Of a DNA stretch of 64,000 nt, positions 45,915 to 56,469 are shown one piece after another. The DNA comes from Muricauda sp. SCSIO 64092 (GTDB lineage Bacteria > Bacteroidota > Bacteroidia > Flavobacteriales > Flavobacteriaceae). Below the pieces are notes generated by a model, which saw only the letters and a program-made list of their open reading frames with translations, was not told the DNA's origin and searched no databases. The stretch's first letter is position 1. Each line of letters opens with the position of its first letter. A program made the translations under genes and the position numbers. Where the stretch lies: NCBI RefSeq assembly GCF_023016285.1, contig NZ_CP095413.1, forward strand, positions 2,666,001 to 2,730,000, written 5' to 3'.

Positions 45915-46801
45915 TACCAGTCTTTCTCGTTTTTGATTTTCTTCCCCTTTACTTTTTTGGCATCAATCTTCTCTTGTACTTTTTTCTCTTCGTTCTGCAT
46001 GGCCTCTAAAAGGTTCTGGATTTGCTGTTTGGAAAGTTGATTGGGCCTTGGCCTGGGTTGCTTCTCGGGTTCTTCTCCCTGATTGGGCTGTTTTTTCTGC
46101 TCCTCTTTTTCTTCGCCATCCCCCTTTTTATTCTCTTCGGGCTTTTGGTCGCCCTTATCCCCTTCATCACCTTTATCCTTGTTCTGATCGTCTTTTTGGT
46201 CTCCTTCCTGGTCTTTGTTTTGGTCCCCCTCGTTATTTTGATCTTGGTTCTTTTCCTTGTTATCCTTGTTCTGGTCCTTATTTTGGTCGTCCTTGTTTTG
46301 GTCGTTGTTTTGTTGGTCCTGTTGTTTTTTTAACAACTCTTTGGCCAAAGCTAGATTGTATCGGGTTTCATCGTCCTTAGGGTTGCTTCTTAAAGCCTCT
46401 TTGTAGGCCTCCACGGCTTTATCATATTCCTTATTGTTCATGAATACATTTCCCATATTATGAAAAGCCTTGTGTTTGGTAGGCTTTTCATTGGCCTTTT
46501 CACCGGCTTCCTTAAAACGTGCAAAAGCTTCCGGTAATTTTTCCCTATTGTAGTATGCCCTGCCCAGATTGTAAGGGGCAGCGGTGTTTTCACTACTTTT
46601 GGAAATGGCCTTTCTGTATTCGCCCTCTGCTCGGATAAAATCGTTCTGGACCAGTTCCTCATTGGCGTCATAGGTTTTGTTGATGGATTCTTTGAAGGCC
46701 TTGTCCGAAGCTTTGCGCGCTTCCTCATCATTTTGGGCCAAAACAGGGCTTGCTGAACATAACAGCAATCCTATAGCAACTAAAAATCTAACTATTGTCA
46801 T
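45914..46801 (-). CDS. batC: BatC: TPR protein with a long low-complexity tail
   Basis: 295 aa from ATG 46801 (MTIVRFLVAIGLLLC...VLAQ signal); an ATG two codons upstream is also possible. Three TPR repeats occupy residues about 45-165 (AAPYNLGRAYYNREKLPEAFARF, AFHNMGNVFMNNKEYDKAVEAY). After them about 85 residues consist almost only of Q, N, K, D, E and G (coded at roughly 46080-46330). The C-terminal coiled segment NLLEAMQNEEKKVQEK ends the protein. Overlaps batB by 14 nt. Confidence 0.85.
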   Translation of the reverse strand: MTIVRFLVAIGLLLCSASPVLAQNDEEARKASDKAFKESINKTYDANEELVQNDFIRAEGEYRKAISKSSENTAAPYNLGRAYYNREKLPEAFARFKEAGEKANEKPTKHKAFHNMGNVFMNNKEYDKAVEAYKEALRSNPKDDETRYNLALAKELLKKQQDQQNNDQNKDDQNKDQNKDNKEKNQDQNNEGDQNKDQEGDQKDDQNKDKGDEGDKGDQKPEENKKGDGEEKEEQKKQPNQGEEPEKQPRPRPNQLSKQQIQNLLEAMQNEEKKVQEKIDAKKVKGKKIKNEKDW

Positions 46802-47834
46802 GTTCATTAAAAAGGTTTAGTTTTTTCAACCATTTTGTCTTGCGATCAAGCAGGAAAATATCCAAAAACAGAAAGAAGATGGCAATGCCCAGGAACCATT
46901 GGAATTGATCTTTGTACTCAGCAAATTGCTTTGCTTCAAACTCCTTTTTATCCATTTTGTCCAGTTCTTCCTTTATAAAAGTTACGGCATCTTCGGTATT
47001 GGCTCCGTTTACATAGGAGCCATTTCCGGTAGCTGCAATCTGGGTAAGTACGGATTCGTTCAATCTGCTGATAACCACTTCCCCCTCTTGATTTTTCTTG
47101 AGACTTTCCACAACACCGTTGCGCTTTATGGGAATTGGGGCCCCTTTTATCTTTCCAACACCAATGGTATATACTTTTATGCCCTGGCTGACCGCCTTTT
47201 CCAAGGCTTCCAAGGTATTCCCCTCTGAATGGTCCTCACCATCGGAAACAATGAACAATACCCTATTGGTCTGTTCTTCATCGTTGTAATACGTTGAGGC
47301 TAAATCTATGGCGGAATTAATTGCGGTTCCTTGTGAGGAAAGCATATCGGTATTCATGCTCTGCAGGAACATTTTTGCAGCACTGTAATCCGTGGTGATG
47401 GGCAATTGGGGGAACGCCTGTCCGGCATAAGCTATAATTCCAATACGGTCGCTGGCCAGTTGGTTGATGATTTGGGAAACCAACCGCTTGGCTTTCTCCA
47501 AACGGTTTGGCGCTATATCCTCCGCAAGCATGCTTTTGGATACGTCCACGGCAAAAACGATGTCTACCCCCTCACGTTTAACGGTTTCGAGTTTGGTTCC
47601 AATTTTGGGGTTTACCAACGCCAGAACCAAAAAGGTAATACCTGAAAGGAGCATGATAAGTTTTAAACTTGCTTTAAACCTGGACTTTTCGGGCGCTAAC
47701 CTTTTAAGCATACGTGCATTGGCAAATTCCCTTTGCTTACTTCTTTTCCAAACCTGGACCAAAAGGAAAAGCAGGAACAGGACTGGAATAAGTCCCAGCA
47801 GGTAGAAATATAATTTTTCATCGAACTGCACCAT
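46788..47834 (-). CDS. batB: BatB: VWA domain membrane protein
   Basis: 348 aa. Two N-terminal helices (about 10-28 and 58-75), VWA domain with MIDAS DVSKS (97-101), and a C-terminal helix (FLGIAIFFLFLDIFLL). Sister of BatA encoded next upstream. Both are expected to form a membrane complex under MoxR. Confidence 0.9.
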   Translation of the reverse strand: MVQFDEKLYFYLLGLIPVLFLLFLLVQVWKRSKQREFANARMLKRLAPEKSRFKASLKLIMLLSGITFLVLALVNPKIGTKLETVKREGVDIVFAVDVSKSMLAEDIAPNRLEKAKRLVSQIINQLASDRIGIIAYAGQAFPQLPITTDYSAAKMFLQSMNTDMLSSQGTAINSAIDLASTYYNDEEQTNRVLFIVSDGEDHSEGNTLEALEKAVSQGIKVYTIGVGKIKGAPIPIKRNGVVESLKKNQEGEVVISRLNESVLTQIAATGNGSYVNGANTEDAVTFIKEELDKMDKKEFEAKQFAEYKDQFQWFLGIAIFFLFLDIFLLDRKTKWLKKLNLFNEHDNS

Positions 47835-47837
47835 TGC

Positions 47838-48836
47838 CTATATAAAACTTTTAAATACGGTGTTCCTTAAACCCCATTCGACCAATAAAAGTAATCCCGC
47901 CAAAAACACCCATGACCGAAACTTTTCCTCATATCGATAATATTTGAATTCCTCAATTTCCGTCTTCTCCAACTTATTGATCTCGTTGTAGATTTCTTCG
48001 AGCTTTTCATTATCTGTGGCCCTAAAGTACTCGCCTCCGGTAACATCTGCAATTTCCTGTAGCAGGTCCTCGTCAATTTCTACTTCCCGCATGCCGTATT
48101 GGAACGAACCGTCTCTTTTATACCCGATGGGGGTAATGGCATTGCCATTGGTCCCAAGGCCAATGGTATAGGTTTTAATATCATATTCCACTGCCAAATC
48201 CGCTGCGGTTTGGGGTTCAATAAATCCAGAGTTATTGACACCGTCAGTCAATAGGATAATGACCTTACTTATGGCCTTGCTCTCTTTTAAACGATTGACA
48301 GATGTTGCCAACCCCATTCCAATGGCAGTACCATCCTCCAACTGACCATGGATGATGTCGCTTAAGGCCCTCAAGACAATGGATTTATCACTTGTAATGG
48401 GTGTTTTGGTATAGCTCTCCCCAGCATAGGCTACCAGTCCTATACGGTCATTGGGTCTTTTTTTGATGAAATCTGCAGCGACTTCCTTTAGGGCAGATAA
48501 TCTATTGGGCTCTAAATCCTGCGCCAACATACTGGAAGAAACGTCAATGGCCATGACGATATCAATTCCTTTGGTAGTTTTGGTACGTGTTGAAATGTCC
48601 TCAATCTGTGGTCTGGCCAAAGCCGTGATTACCGATGCCAAGGCCAAAAGCCTTAAAACGAAGAGCAACGGTTTTAATTTGGTGAGCCAACTGGAGGAGG
48701 AAAAGGCCTTGGAACTGGATAATTTTACAAAAGCCATTTGTTCCTTACGCGTAAGGACATACCACAGAATTGCGATTGGTATGAGCAATAGCAACCAAAA
48801 GAATTCCGGATTTGCAAATTGTACGTTGTCCAACAT
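47838..48836 (-). CDS. batA: BatA: VWA domain membrane protein
   Basis: 332 aa. N-terminal helices (about 14-28 and 55-75), VWA domain with MIDAS DVSSS (98-102), C-terminal helix near 308-325. Its ATG at 48836 overlaps the stop of the BatD-like gene by one nucleotide, and batB starts 3 nt after its own stop, indicating tight coupling. Confidence 0.9.
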   Translation of the reverse strand: MLDNVQFANPEFFWLLLLIPIAILWYVLTRKEQMAFVKLSSSKAFSSSSWLTKLKPLLFVLRLLALASVITALARPQIEDISTRTKTTKGIDIVMAIDVSSSMLAQDLEPNRLSALKEVAADFIKKRPNDRIGLVAYAGESYTKTPITSDKSIVLRALSDIIHGQLEDGTAIGMGLATSVNRLKESKAISKVIILLTDGVNNSGFIEPQTAADLAVEYDIKTYTIGLGTNGNAITPIGYKRDGSFQYGMREVEIDEDLLQEIADVTGGEYFRATDNEKLEEIYNEINKLEKTEIEEFKYYRYEEKFRSWVFLAGLLLLVEWGLRNTVFKSFI

Positions 48837-50506
48837 TAGGCTTGGGTTTTTACATCTATGGAAGCGGCAATCCGCTGCACGATCTGTTCCGCATATTCAT
48901 CACCATCCAACCAGGTCAACATAATTTGCTGTTGGAACCCGACCCCTCCATAGAGGAAAACAGTATACTTGGTCCGTATGTTCTTATTGGAATCCGGCAT
49001 TTTCATTTGGTATGAACCAAATGTCTTTAATCCCTGGACCCCGGTTTTGGTAAAGGCCTCTTCATTTTTTGCAATTAGGTTTTTTGCCCCGCGTTCCTCC
49101 AATTTTAGTAAGACAGCTTCCACTGCCTTCTCAAAATCCAAAGGCTTTCCATTACTATAGGAAAGGGAAGATACTGAAATGGAGAAAAGGCCGGCTTCAT
49201 TGGTCATGCCAAAGGCTTGGGCACTTTGTATACTGTCCGCAGGGTTGAATTCCCCAAGTTCCTTTCGTAAAAGGACTTCCGGAGTTTCTACTTCAACGGG
49301 GGGGTAGCCATAGGAACTCATGATCCATTCTCCTTCCAATAACCGTTTTGTGGGATGTCTTAGGACGGTGTCCTTTACATCTTTGAATCCATAAATTCCT
49401 ATGGATGTCCCAATGCCCAAAACGATCAGTCCTGCAAACACTGCGGCCGCGGTCCAAATTCGTTTTTTTAACCTTTTTCTTTCCAGTTCCTCCAGGTAGC
49501 TTTCATCCTGAAGCCTGTCCTCCTCTTCCGGTTCCGGTAATGCTTCCTTGGTTTTTACCACAACAAATTCCACGGACCTTCTATTCTCTTCGGCTACGGA
49601 AACCGCTGGTTTGGATTTTGCAAACTTCACCAAATCCGCGGTTTGCAGTACTTTTTTGAACTGGGAAATGGTTTCATCTTCCAATTGGAGTTCCCCTGCG
49701 TCCTTTAATAGCTCCAAACGCTCTATCAATTGGTCCGTGGTACTTTCCATTGCTGAGATATGCACCTCTTCTTCCAGATAGGAACGTACAATATTGGTCA
49801 ATTCCGAATAGTACTTTTTAAATTCATCCTGAATAAGGTATCTGGACTTTTCCAGTTCCTGCAGCTGCAGTAATGCGCGGTCATATGGTGGCAATAAGGC
49901 CACTTTTTCCTCCTCGGTCAAGGGTTTTGGCCTAAAGAAAAACCAATATACCAATCCACCAATGATAACCAATGCAAAAAGAATGGCAATGATCCATTGC
50001 CAAATCTTGGCATAATTGCGTTCAACTTGGATCAATGGTTTGATGTCATAAAGTTTTTGCTTGGTGGTATCAACGGCAACATCGGCTACCCTGATTTTAA
50101 AGGAGTCGGTCAAAAAAGGTTCTTCGTTGATGGCAATACGCTGGGGAGGGATGGTATAGGAACCACTATCAAACTGTGTCAGCGCATATATCCTTTGTAG
50201 GGTGATCCTGTCCTTTTTTTTGGTGGTATCTATTTTAAGGGCCTCTACCATTTCCATTGGTGAAAAAGTCTGATCTTCGGGAAAATAGACCAGGTTTAAA
50301 GAATCTGTTTCCACCGTAATCTTGTATTGGACCTGTTCGCCGATTTTTATCTGGAACGTATCAATTTCAACAGCTACGGTAGATGTCCCCTGGGCCGTAA
50401 CTGTAGGTGTGATAAAAACTGTTAGAACAAGGCAAAGGCAAAGGAAGAACCAAGAATGTGGGTTCCTCTGTAATGTGGACTTCATATTTTTTGCCTTGAA
50501 CTTCAT
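48836..50506 (-). CDS. BatD-like membrane protein of the Bat operon, uncharacterised
   Basis: 556 aa (ATG 50506, directly adjoining the DUF58 stop; ATG 50485 gives MKSTLQRNPHSW with a better signal). Signal peptide, a BatD-like N-terminal beta domain (VAVEIDTFQIKIGEQVQYKI), a first helix near 165-185 (WQWIIAILFALVIIGGLVYWF), a cytoplasmic region with LIQDEFKKYYSELTNIVRSYLEEEV that resembles DUF4381-type proteins, a second helix (AAAVFAGLIVLGIGTSIG) and a C-terminal extracytoplasmic domain. Function not established; conserved position in Bat operons of Bacteroidota. Confidence 0.7.
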   Translation of the reverse strand: MKFKAKNMKSTLQRNPHSWFFLCLCLVLTVFITPTVTAQGTSTVAVEIDTFQIKIGEQVQYKITVETDSLNLVYFPEDQTFSPMEMVEALKIDTTKKKDRITLQRIYALTQFDSGSYTIPPQRIAINEEPFLTDSFKIRVADVAVDTTKQKLYDIKPLIQVERNYAKIWQWIIAILFALVIIGGLVYWFFFRPKPLTEEEKVALLPPYDRALLQLQELEKSRYLIQDEFKKYYSELTNIVRSYLEEEVHISAMESTTDQLIERLELLKDAGELQLEDETISQFKKVLQTADLVKFAKSKPAVSVAEENRRSVEFVVVKTKEALPEPEEEDRLQDESYLEELERKRLKKRIWTAAAVFAGLIVLGIGTSIGIYGFKDVKDTVLRHPTKRLLEGEWIMSSYGYPPVEVETPEVLLRKELGEFNPADSIQSAQAFGMTNEAGLFSISVSSLSYSNGKPLDFEKAVEAVLLKLEERGAKNLIAKNEEAFTKTGVQGLKTFGSYQMKMPDSNKNIRTKYTVFLYGGVGFQQQIMLTWLDGDEYAEQIVQRIAASIDVKTQA

Positions 50507-51373
50507 TTATCCCCTTCTTTTAAAATAGCCCAACAATTTTTTAACGTAGCTTTCGTCCACCCTGCAATTGATGATGCCACTGCCCGATTTTGTAAAGGCA
50601 TTGTTGTAATAATCCACTCGTTCCATGTGGTATCGCCAATAATTGTGACGTACCTGTTTGGAGCTTGTGTTGACCAATCGAATACTACCGTCCTCCGCAT
50701 CCTGTACCTGAATTACCCCAAGATTGGGGATGTACTCCTCCTTTTCATCATATACCCGTATACCGGTAACATCATGTTTGTTCCCAACAATCCTTAGGGT
50801 ATCCGCGTAACCTTCCGCAATGAAATCCGAAAGGACAAAGACAATGGCTTTCTTTTTCATTACATTGGTAAGGAACTTCAATGCCTCCGCGATATTGGTT
50901 TTGTTGCTTTCGGGCTCAAACTCCAGCAGTTCCCTAATAATTCGGAGGATATGGCTCTTTCCCTTTTTTGGAGGGATAAACAGTTCCACTTCGTCCGAGA
51001 ATAGAATAAGTCCCACCTTGTCATTATTCTGCATTGCAGAGAATGCCAGTGTTGCGGAAATCTCCGTGACCACCTCTTTTTTAAATTGGTCCACGGTACC
51101 AAAAAGTTCCGATCCACTCACATCTACCAATAGCATCATGGTGAGTTCCCGTTCCTCCTCAAAGACCTTCACATAGGGTTCATTGTAGCGCGCGGTGACG
51201 TTCCAATCTATGGACCGTACATCGTCACCAAATTGGTATTGGCGCACTTCGCTGAAGGTCATACCCCTTCCTTTGAAGGTGGAATGGTATTCCCCGCCGA
51301 AGAGATGGTCGGACAACCTCCTCGTTTTAATTTCTATTTTCCGTACTTTTTTTAAAAGTTCTTTTGTGTCCAT
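50507..51373 (-). CDS. DUF58 domain protein
   Basis: 288 aa cytoplasmic protein with VWA-like fold; DUF58 core DDVRSIDWNVTARYNEPYVKVFEEERELTMMLLVDVSGS. No membrane helix in this Bacteroidota form. It is encoded between moxR and the VWA genes as in the general MoxR-DUF58-VWA modules. Stop codon is directly followed by the next gene's ATG. Confidence 0.9.
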   Translation of the reverse strand: MDTKELLKKVRKIEIKTRRLSDHLFGGEYHSTFKGRGMTFSEVRQYQFGDDVRSIDWNVTARYNEPYVKVFEEERELTMMLLVDVSGSELFGTVDQFKKEVVTEISATLAFSAMQNNDKVGLILFSDEVELFIPPKKGKSHILRIIRELLEFEPESNKTNIAEALKFLTNVMKKKAIVFVLSDFIAEGYADTLRIVGNKHDVTGIRVYDEKEEYIPNLGVIQVQDAEDGSIRLVNTSSKQVRHNYWRYHMERVDYYNNAFTKSGSGIINCRVDESYVKKLLGYFKRRG

Positions 51374-51476
51374 TTATTTCAGTCAACAGCGGTTCGTATT
51401 TAGTAATCAGTGTAAAAGTGCAATGAGTTTTGTTTGTGACCAACAACCCATCGTTTACTGACAACTGTAAACTGAG

Positions 51477-52478
<1,002 letters not shown>

Positions 52479-52622
52479 AAAGACTTGATGTTCAGGTCTG
52501 GTTTATATCAAAGTGCAAAATGAAAATTTATTTAAAATTGCTCTGTTAATTATTGGTTAAAAAAACTTGCGAGCCCCAAGTTTTATGACCCTTTTAAGGG
52601 ATTTATGTTTATTTTCACGCGC

Positions 52623-53495
52623 ATGTCCAAAACTGATTTTTACTCGAGAATAATTGCCGGAACAATGACTTGGGGAAGCTGGGGGAAACAGCTTTCCAGA
52701 AAAGGCATGGCAGAGTTGATGAACTTTTGTTTGACCCATGGAATTTCCACATTTGACCATGCCGATATTTATGGCGAATATGGAAATGAAGAGGCTTTTG
52801 GTGATGCATTTTTGGATTCGGGAATTGATCGGGAAAACATTCAATTGATTACCAAATGTGGCATTCAGATGACCCGGGGCCGTACTAATTCGGTGAAGCA
52901 TTATCAATATGATGCGGCGTATATTGTGTGGTCCGCGGAACGGTCCCTCAAAAAATTACGAACGGATTATTTGGATTTCTTTTTATTGCATAGGCCCAGC
53001 CCTTTAATGGTTCCTGAAGAAATCGCCAAAGCGGTTGAGCAGCTAAAGAGGGAAGGTAAGATAAGACAGTTTGGGGTTTCCAATTTCACGCCATCGCAAA
53101 TTGCCCTTTTGGAAAAATATGTCAACGTAGAGGGAAATCAGGTGGAATATTCCTTGACCCATGTCAATCCCATGGAAGATGGTACTTTTGATGATTGCAT
53201 GGGCCATGGTAGGATGGTAATGTCATGGAGTCCCCTGGGGAGCTTTTTTCGGGAAGAAGATGAAGTGAAACAAAGGGTTGAACCCGTTTTGAAGCAATTA
53301 TCGGAAAAGTATAATGCCGAAGCCAGCCAATTGCTGCTTGCTTTTATTCTAAAACACCCGGCCAAGGTTTTTCCCGTTGTCGGTACTACCAATAAGGAAA
53401 GGTTGTCCGGTTCCATTGAAGCCCTTAAAATTGAGCTGGAATTACAGGACTGGTTCACCATGCTGGAGGCTTCAAAGGGCAGAAGGGTTCCTTAA
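52623..53495 (+). CDS. Aldo/keto reductase
   Basis: 290-aa NADPH-dependent TIM-barrel reductase. Start at ATG 52623 (MSKTDFYSRIIAGTMTWGSW); an upstream in-frame start is less likely. Catalytic tetrad: D in FDHADIYGEYG, Tyr of DIYGE, Lys region and H of LHRPSP are recognisable. YdhF-type family; substrate unknown. Begins a plus-strand run with SDR and AlbA_2 genes, though unrelated in coding. Confidence 0.85.
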   Translation: MSKTDFYSRIIAGTMTWGSWGKQLSRKGMAELMNFCLTHGISTFDHADIYGEYGNEEAFGDAFLDSGIDRENIQLITKCGIQMTRGRTNSVKHYQYDAAYIVWSAERSLKKLRTDYLDFFLLHRPSPLMVPEEIAKAVEQLKREGKIRQFGVSNFTPSQIALLEKYVNVEGNQVEYSLTHVNPMEDGTFDDCMGHGRMVMSWSPLGSFFREEDEVKQRVEPVLKQLSEKYNAEASQLLLAFILKHPAKVFPVVGTTNKERLSGSIEALKIELELQDWFTMLEASKGRRVP

Positions 53496-53507
53496 AAAAT
53501 TGTAATT

Positions 53508-54263
53508 ATGAAGAAAACTGCGCTAATTACCGGTGCAACCAGTGGCATAGGAAAAGCCACCGCAGCGTTGTTCTCAGAACAAGGGTTTACGTTGATTTTG
53601 TGTGGGAGAAGACAAGAACGTCTGGACGCCTTAAAGGGGAAACTTTCAAAAAAAACGGAAATCCATACCTTGAACTTTGATGTAAGGAACCGGGAAGAGG
53701 TGTTCAAAGCCATTGCATCACTTCCGGAAGCGTTTTCCCAAATAGATGTCCTTGTCAATAATGCAGGAAATGCCCATGGATTGGATCCAATTCAAAATGG
53801 CAGCTTGGACGATTGGGATGCGATGTTGGATATTAATGTAAAAGGACTTTTGTATGTTTCCAAGGCGGTGATTCCGGATATGGTAAAAAGACAGGCCGGA
53901 CATATTATCAATATTGGTTCCTTGGCAGGAAAGGAAGTCTATCCCAAGGGCAATGTGTACTGTGCGAGCAAACATGCCGTAGACGCCTTGAACCAAGGAA
54001 TGCGAAAGGACCTCAATGCCTATGGCATCCGTGTGGGGGCCATTAATCCAGGGCTGGTGGAAACCGAGTTCAGTGATGTACGCTTCAAGGGGGATACCGA
54101 ACGTGCCAGTACCGTCTATCAGGGGTATGATGCGCTTAAGGCTGAAGATATTGCGGAAATTATCCATTTTGTGGTGACTCGTCCTTATCACGTCAATATC
54201 GCCGATTTGCTGGTGCTGCCTACCGCGCAGGCCAGTTCCACTATTCTGAAGAAGGAGTTATGA
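53508..54263 (+). CDS. SDR family oxidoreductase (YdfG-like)
   Basis: 251 aa. Cofactor loop TGATSGIG (8-15), NNAG, catalytic Ser in IGSLAG and YCASK (Tyr-x-x-x-Lys) are present. Best matched to YdfG-type 3-hydroxy-acid/serine dehydrogenases by overall pattern (INPGLVETEFSDVRFKGD). Its stop overlaps the AlbA_2 start by 4 nt. Confidence 0.88.
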   Translation: MKKTALITGATSGIGKATAALFSEQGFTLILCGRRQERLDALKGKLSKKTEIHTLNFDVRNREEVFKAIASLPEAFSQIDVLVNNAGNAHGLDPIQNGSLDDWDAMLDINVKGLLYVSKAVIPDMVKRQAGHIINIGSLAGKEVYPKGNVYCASKHAVDALNQGMRKDLNAYGIRVGAINPGLVETEFSDVRFKGDTERASTVYQGYDALKAEDIAEIIHFVVTRPYHVNIADLLVLPTAQASSTILKKEL

Positions 54264-55396
54264 TCAATAAACGTCTCCTCATTAAAAACCTTTTGGCGCA
54301 TAATGATGAGAACAGCTTTTACGATAAAAAACGTTTTGTCTCCATTGGGGAAAAAGAGGGCAAGGCCAAGTTCTTGAAGCATGTCTGTGCATTGGCCAAC
54401 AGCAATCCAAAGAACAATTCCTTTATTGTGGTTGGGGTAGAGGATGAGGACAATAAGATTGTTGGGGTGGATTTTTTTGACGATAGTAAAATCCAGAACC
54501 TTGTAAACGCTTATTTGGACAATCCTCCATTGATTTCGTATGAGAATATTCCATTTCCCCATCTTTTGGAAGGAAAGGTGGTTGGTTTGGTGACCATAAA
54601 GTCCAACGGAAAGGTTTGTGCACTTCGCAAGAATATTTGGAAATACTATGGAGGTGCCGTTTTTTTTAGGGAAGGGAGTATAAGCCTTCCCAAAGCTTTT
54701 GGTATTGAACTCAAGGACATCAATTCCAAAAAAGTAGCTACCATTGAACACCATGCCCGGAACAACATAGAACTTACCTTGGATGGCGTTATTGATTTTA
54801 TCAATCATCGCCATGCCGATCTAACCAGTCATTACAAAGTCTTTAAGGAACAGTTTGTAGTTTGTTGGGCCGGCCATGCCAAAAAGGTGAAAGGGGAAAC
54901 ATACTATTCACGGGTAGATATTGAACTTATCAATGAGCAAGTGAAATTGTTCTACTCGGCTTTGGACGAGGTTTCCGTATATTATGACGAATCGAGTTTT
55001 ACGACCTTGGAGTATGTGCAATTGGGCCTGGGAAAGCAACAGAAATATTACCCTTTGGAAAAGGTTACCATCACTTTTATGGAAAATGGGAATTATCAAA
55101 TGAACAGTGAACTTGTCTTTGAACCACCGCAGTACGACAAAAAGACCCTTCACCATATCTATAACAGTAATAGTGCCTTACTACAAAAGCTAAAGAACAG
55201 GATAAATCTTACCCCAGCGGAGAAAAAGGATTTACACTTTTTACCGGACACCTACCTTATTTGCTATTTAAATGGGTTTGAGGAGGCAAAGGACCAGATG
55301 GAATTGGCGCGTACAATTATAAAGGAACAGGACAGGGGACTCTATGAGACCCTAAAACTGTCCTTACGCATTCTAAGAAAGGTCAAATACAACTAA
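54260..55396 (+). CDS. AlbA_2 (Schlafen-like) domain protein
   Basis: 378 aa. N-terminal AlbA_2-type domain (about 1-140: FLKHVCALANSNPKNNSFIVVGVEDEDNKIVGVD), a C-terminal region without clear similarity. Such proteins occur as ATP-dependent regulators or in defence contexts, but no such partner is here; translational coupling to an SDR is unusual. Function unknown. Plus-strand start overlaps the SDR stop. Confidence 0.7.
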   Translation: MINKRLLIKNLLAHNDENSFYDKKRFVSIGEKEGKAKFLKHVCALANSNPKNNSFIVVGVEDEDNKIVGVDFFDDSKIQNLVNAYLDNPPLISYENIPFPHLLEGKVVGLVTIKSNGKVCALRKNIWKYYGGAVFFREGSISLPKAFGIELKDINSKKVATIEHHARNNIELTLDGVIDFINHRHADLTSHYKVFKEQFVVCWAGHAKKVKGETYYSRVDIELINEQVKLFYSALDEVSVYYDESSFTTLEYVQLGLGKQQKYYPLEKVTITFMENGNYQMNSELVFEPPQYDKKTLHHIYNSNSALLQKLKNRINLTPAEKKDLHFLPDTYLICYLNGFEEAKDQMELARTIIKEQDRGLYETLKLSLRILRKVKYN

Positions 55397-55405
55397 AGGA
55401 TTTCC

Positions 55406-56347
55406 TTAGGCTATTTCTTCCCAAGTTGGCAAGGCCACAATGGCCCCATATTTTGTAGTCGTTAAAGCTCCCGCCTTATTGGCCTTTTCTATCATTTGTA
55501 CCAAAAGGTCATTGTCCCGGAATATGGTGTTGAAATCATTCAATTCCGCAATCTGATAGAGAAGACATCCAATAAAGGCATCCCCCGCTCCAGTGGTATC
55601 CACGGGAGAAACTTTAATGCTCGGTACCAAGGTGGAAAATCCATCCATACTTAAATACGTACCGTCCTTACCAAGGGTAATGACTATGATTTTTGCCCCT
55701 ACCTCATGAAGGTACCCACTTGCTTCCTTAAGGTCTTCTTTCCCGGACAATAACTGGGCTTCCTCCAAGCTAAACTTACACAAATGTGATTTTTCCACAT
55801 AGGGAAGGCATTTTTTGATAAAATGGGATTCATTGTCCTTCCAGAGATCCCCTCTAAAATTGGGGTCAAAACTTATGAAGGAATTTTGGGTAAGGGCATC
55901 AAAAAGATAGTGGTTATAGGCTATTTCCAAAGAACCACCAAGTAGTGCCGTAGCCGCCCCAAAATGAACCAAATTTTTATGGAATATTTTTTTGATACTC
56001 GAATCGTACTTGAGTTCCTTATCGGCCCCACGGCTAAAAACAAAATCGCGTTCACCATCTTCGGCCAAGGAGACAAAAGCCAGGGTGGTAAATGTTTTGG
56101 AACGTTGGGCCATGGAAATATCCACATTTCCATCTTTAAGGACGTTTAGAAGAAAAGAACCAAAAGGGTCCTTGCCCACACAACCAATAAAACAACTTTT
56201 TCCGCCTAGTTTGGAAATGGCGCAGGCCACATTGGCGGGGGCCCCTCCCGCTTTTTTGGTAAAATCATTTGCTTTTGACAAATCACTTCCTTGGTTTTCA
56301 CCCACAAAGTCGATCAGGAGTTCCCCTATACAAAAAACCTTAGTCAT
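55406..56347 (-). CDS. PfkB family sugar kinase (fructokinase-like)
   Basis: 313-aa ribokinase-fold kinase: N-terminal GGAPANVACAISKLGG, and C-terminal DTTGAGDAFIGCLLYQ with the catalytic Asp. Pattern fits fructokinase (FruK/ScrK) rather than adenosine kinase. Distinct from the PfkB gene at 12.7 kb. Convergent with the AlbA_2 gene. Confidence 0.85.
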   Translation of the reverse strand: MTKVFCIGELLIDFVGENQGSDLSKANDFTKKAGGAPANVACAISKLGGKSCFIGCVGKDPFGSFLLNVLKDGNVDISMAQRSKTFTTLAFVSLAEDGERDFVFSRGADKELKYDSSIKKIFHKNLVHFGAATALLGGSLEIAYNHYLFDALTQNSFISFDPNFRGDLWKDNESHFIKKCLPYVEKSHLCKFSLEEAQLLSGKEDLKEASGYLHEVGAKIIVITLGKDGTYLSMDGFSTLVPSIKVSPVDTTGAGDAFIGCLLYQIAELNDFNTIFRDNDLLVQMIEKANKAGALTTTKYGAIVALPTWEEIA

Positions 56348-56469
56348 TGCTTCCGTAAAATTAATAAGGAAAGGTACATAGAAATTTAAAGGGATCGGAG
56401 TTGGATAAAACTTTACTTTAAATTAGGGTAGAAAGCCGGATAAGTTCCTATAATTGCCAAAAATTTGAC

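Noticed and set aside
46022..46380. Hydrophobic plus-strand frames opposite batC
   Set aside because: They are the reverse of the Q/N/K/D-rich repeat tract; strong apparent membrane character is a codon artefact.
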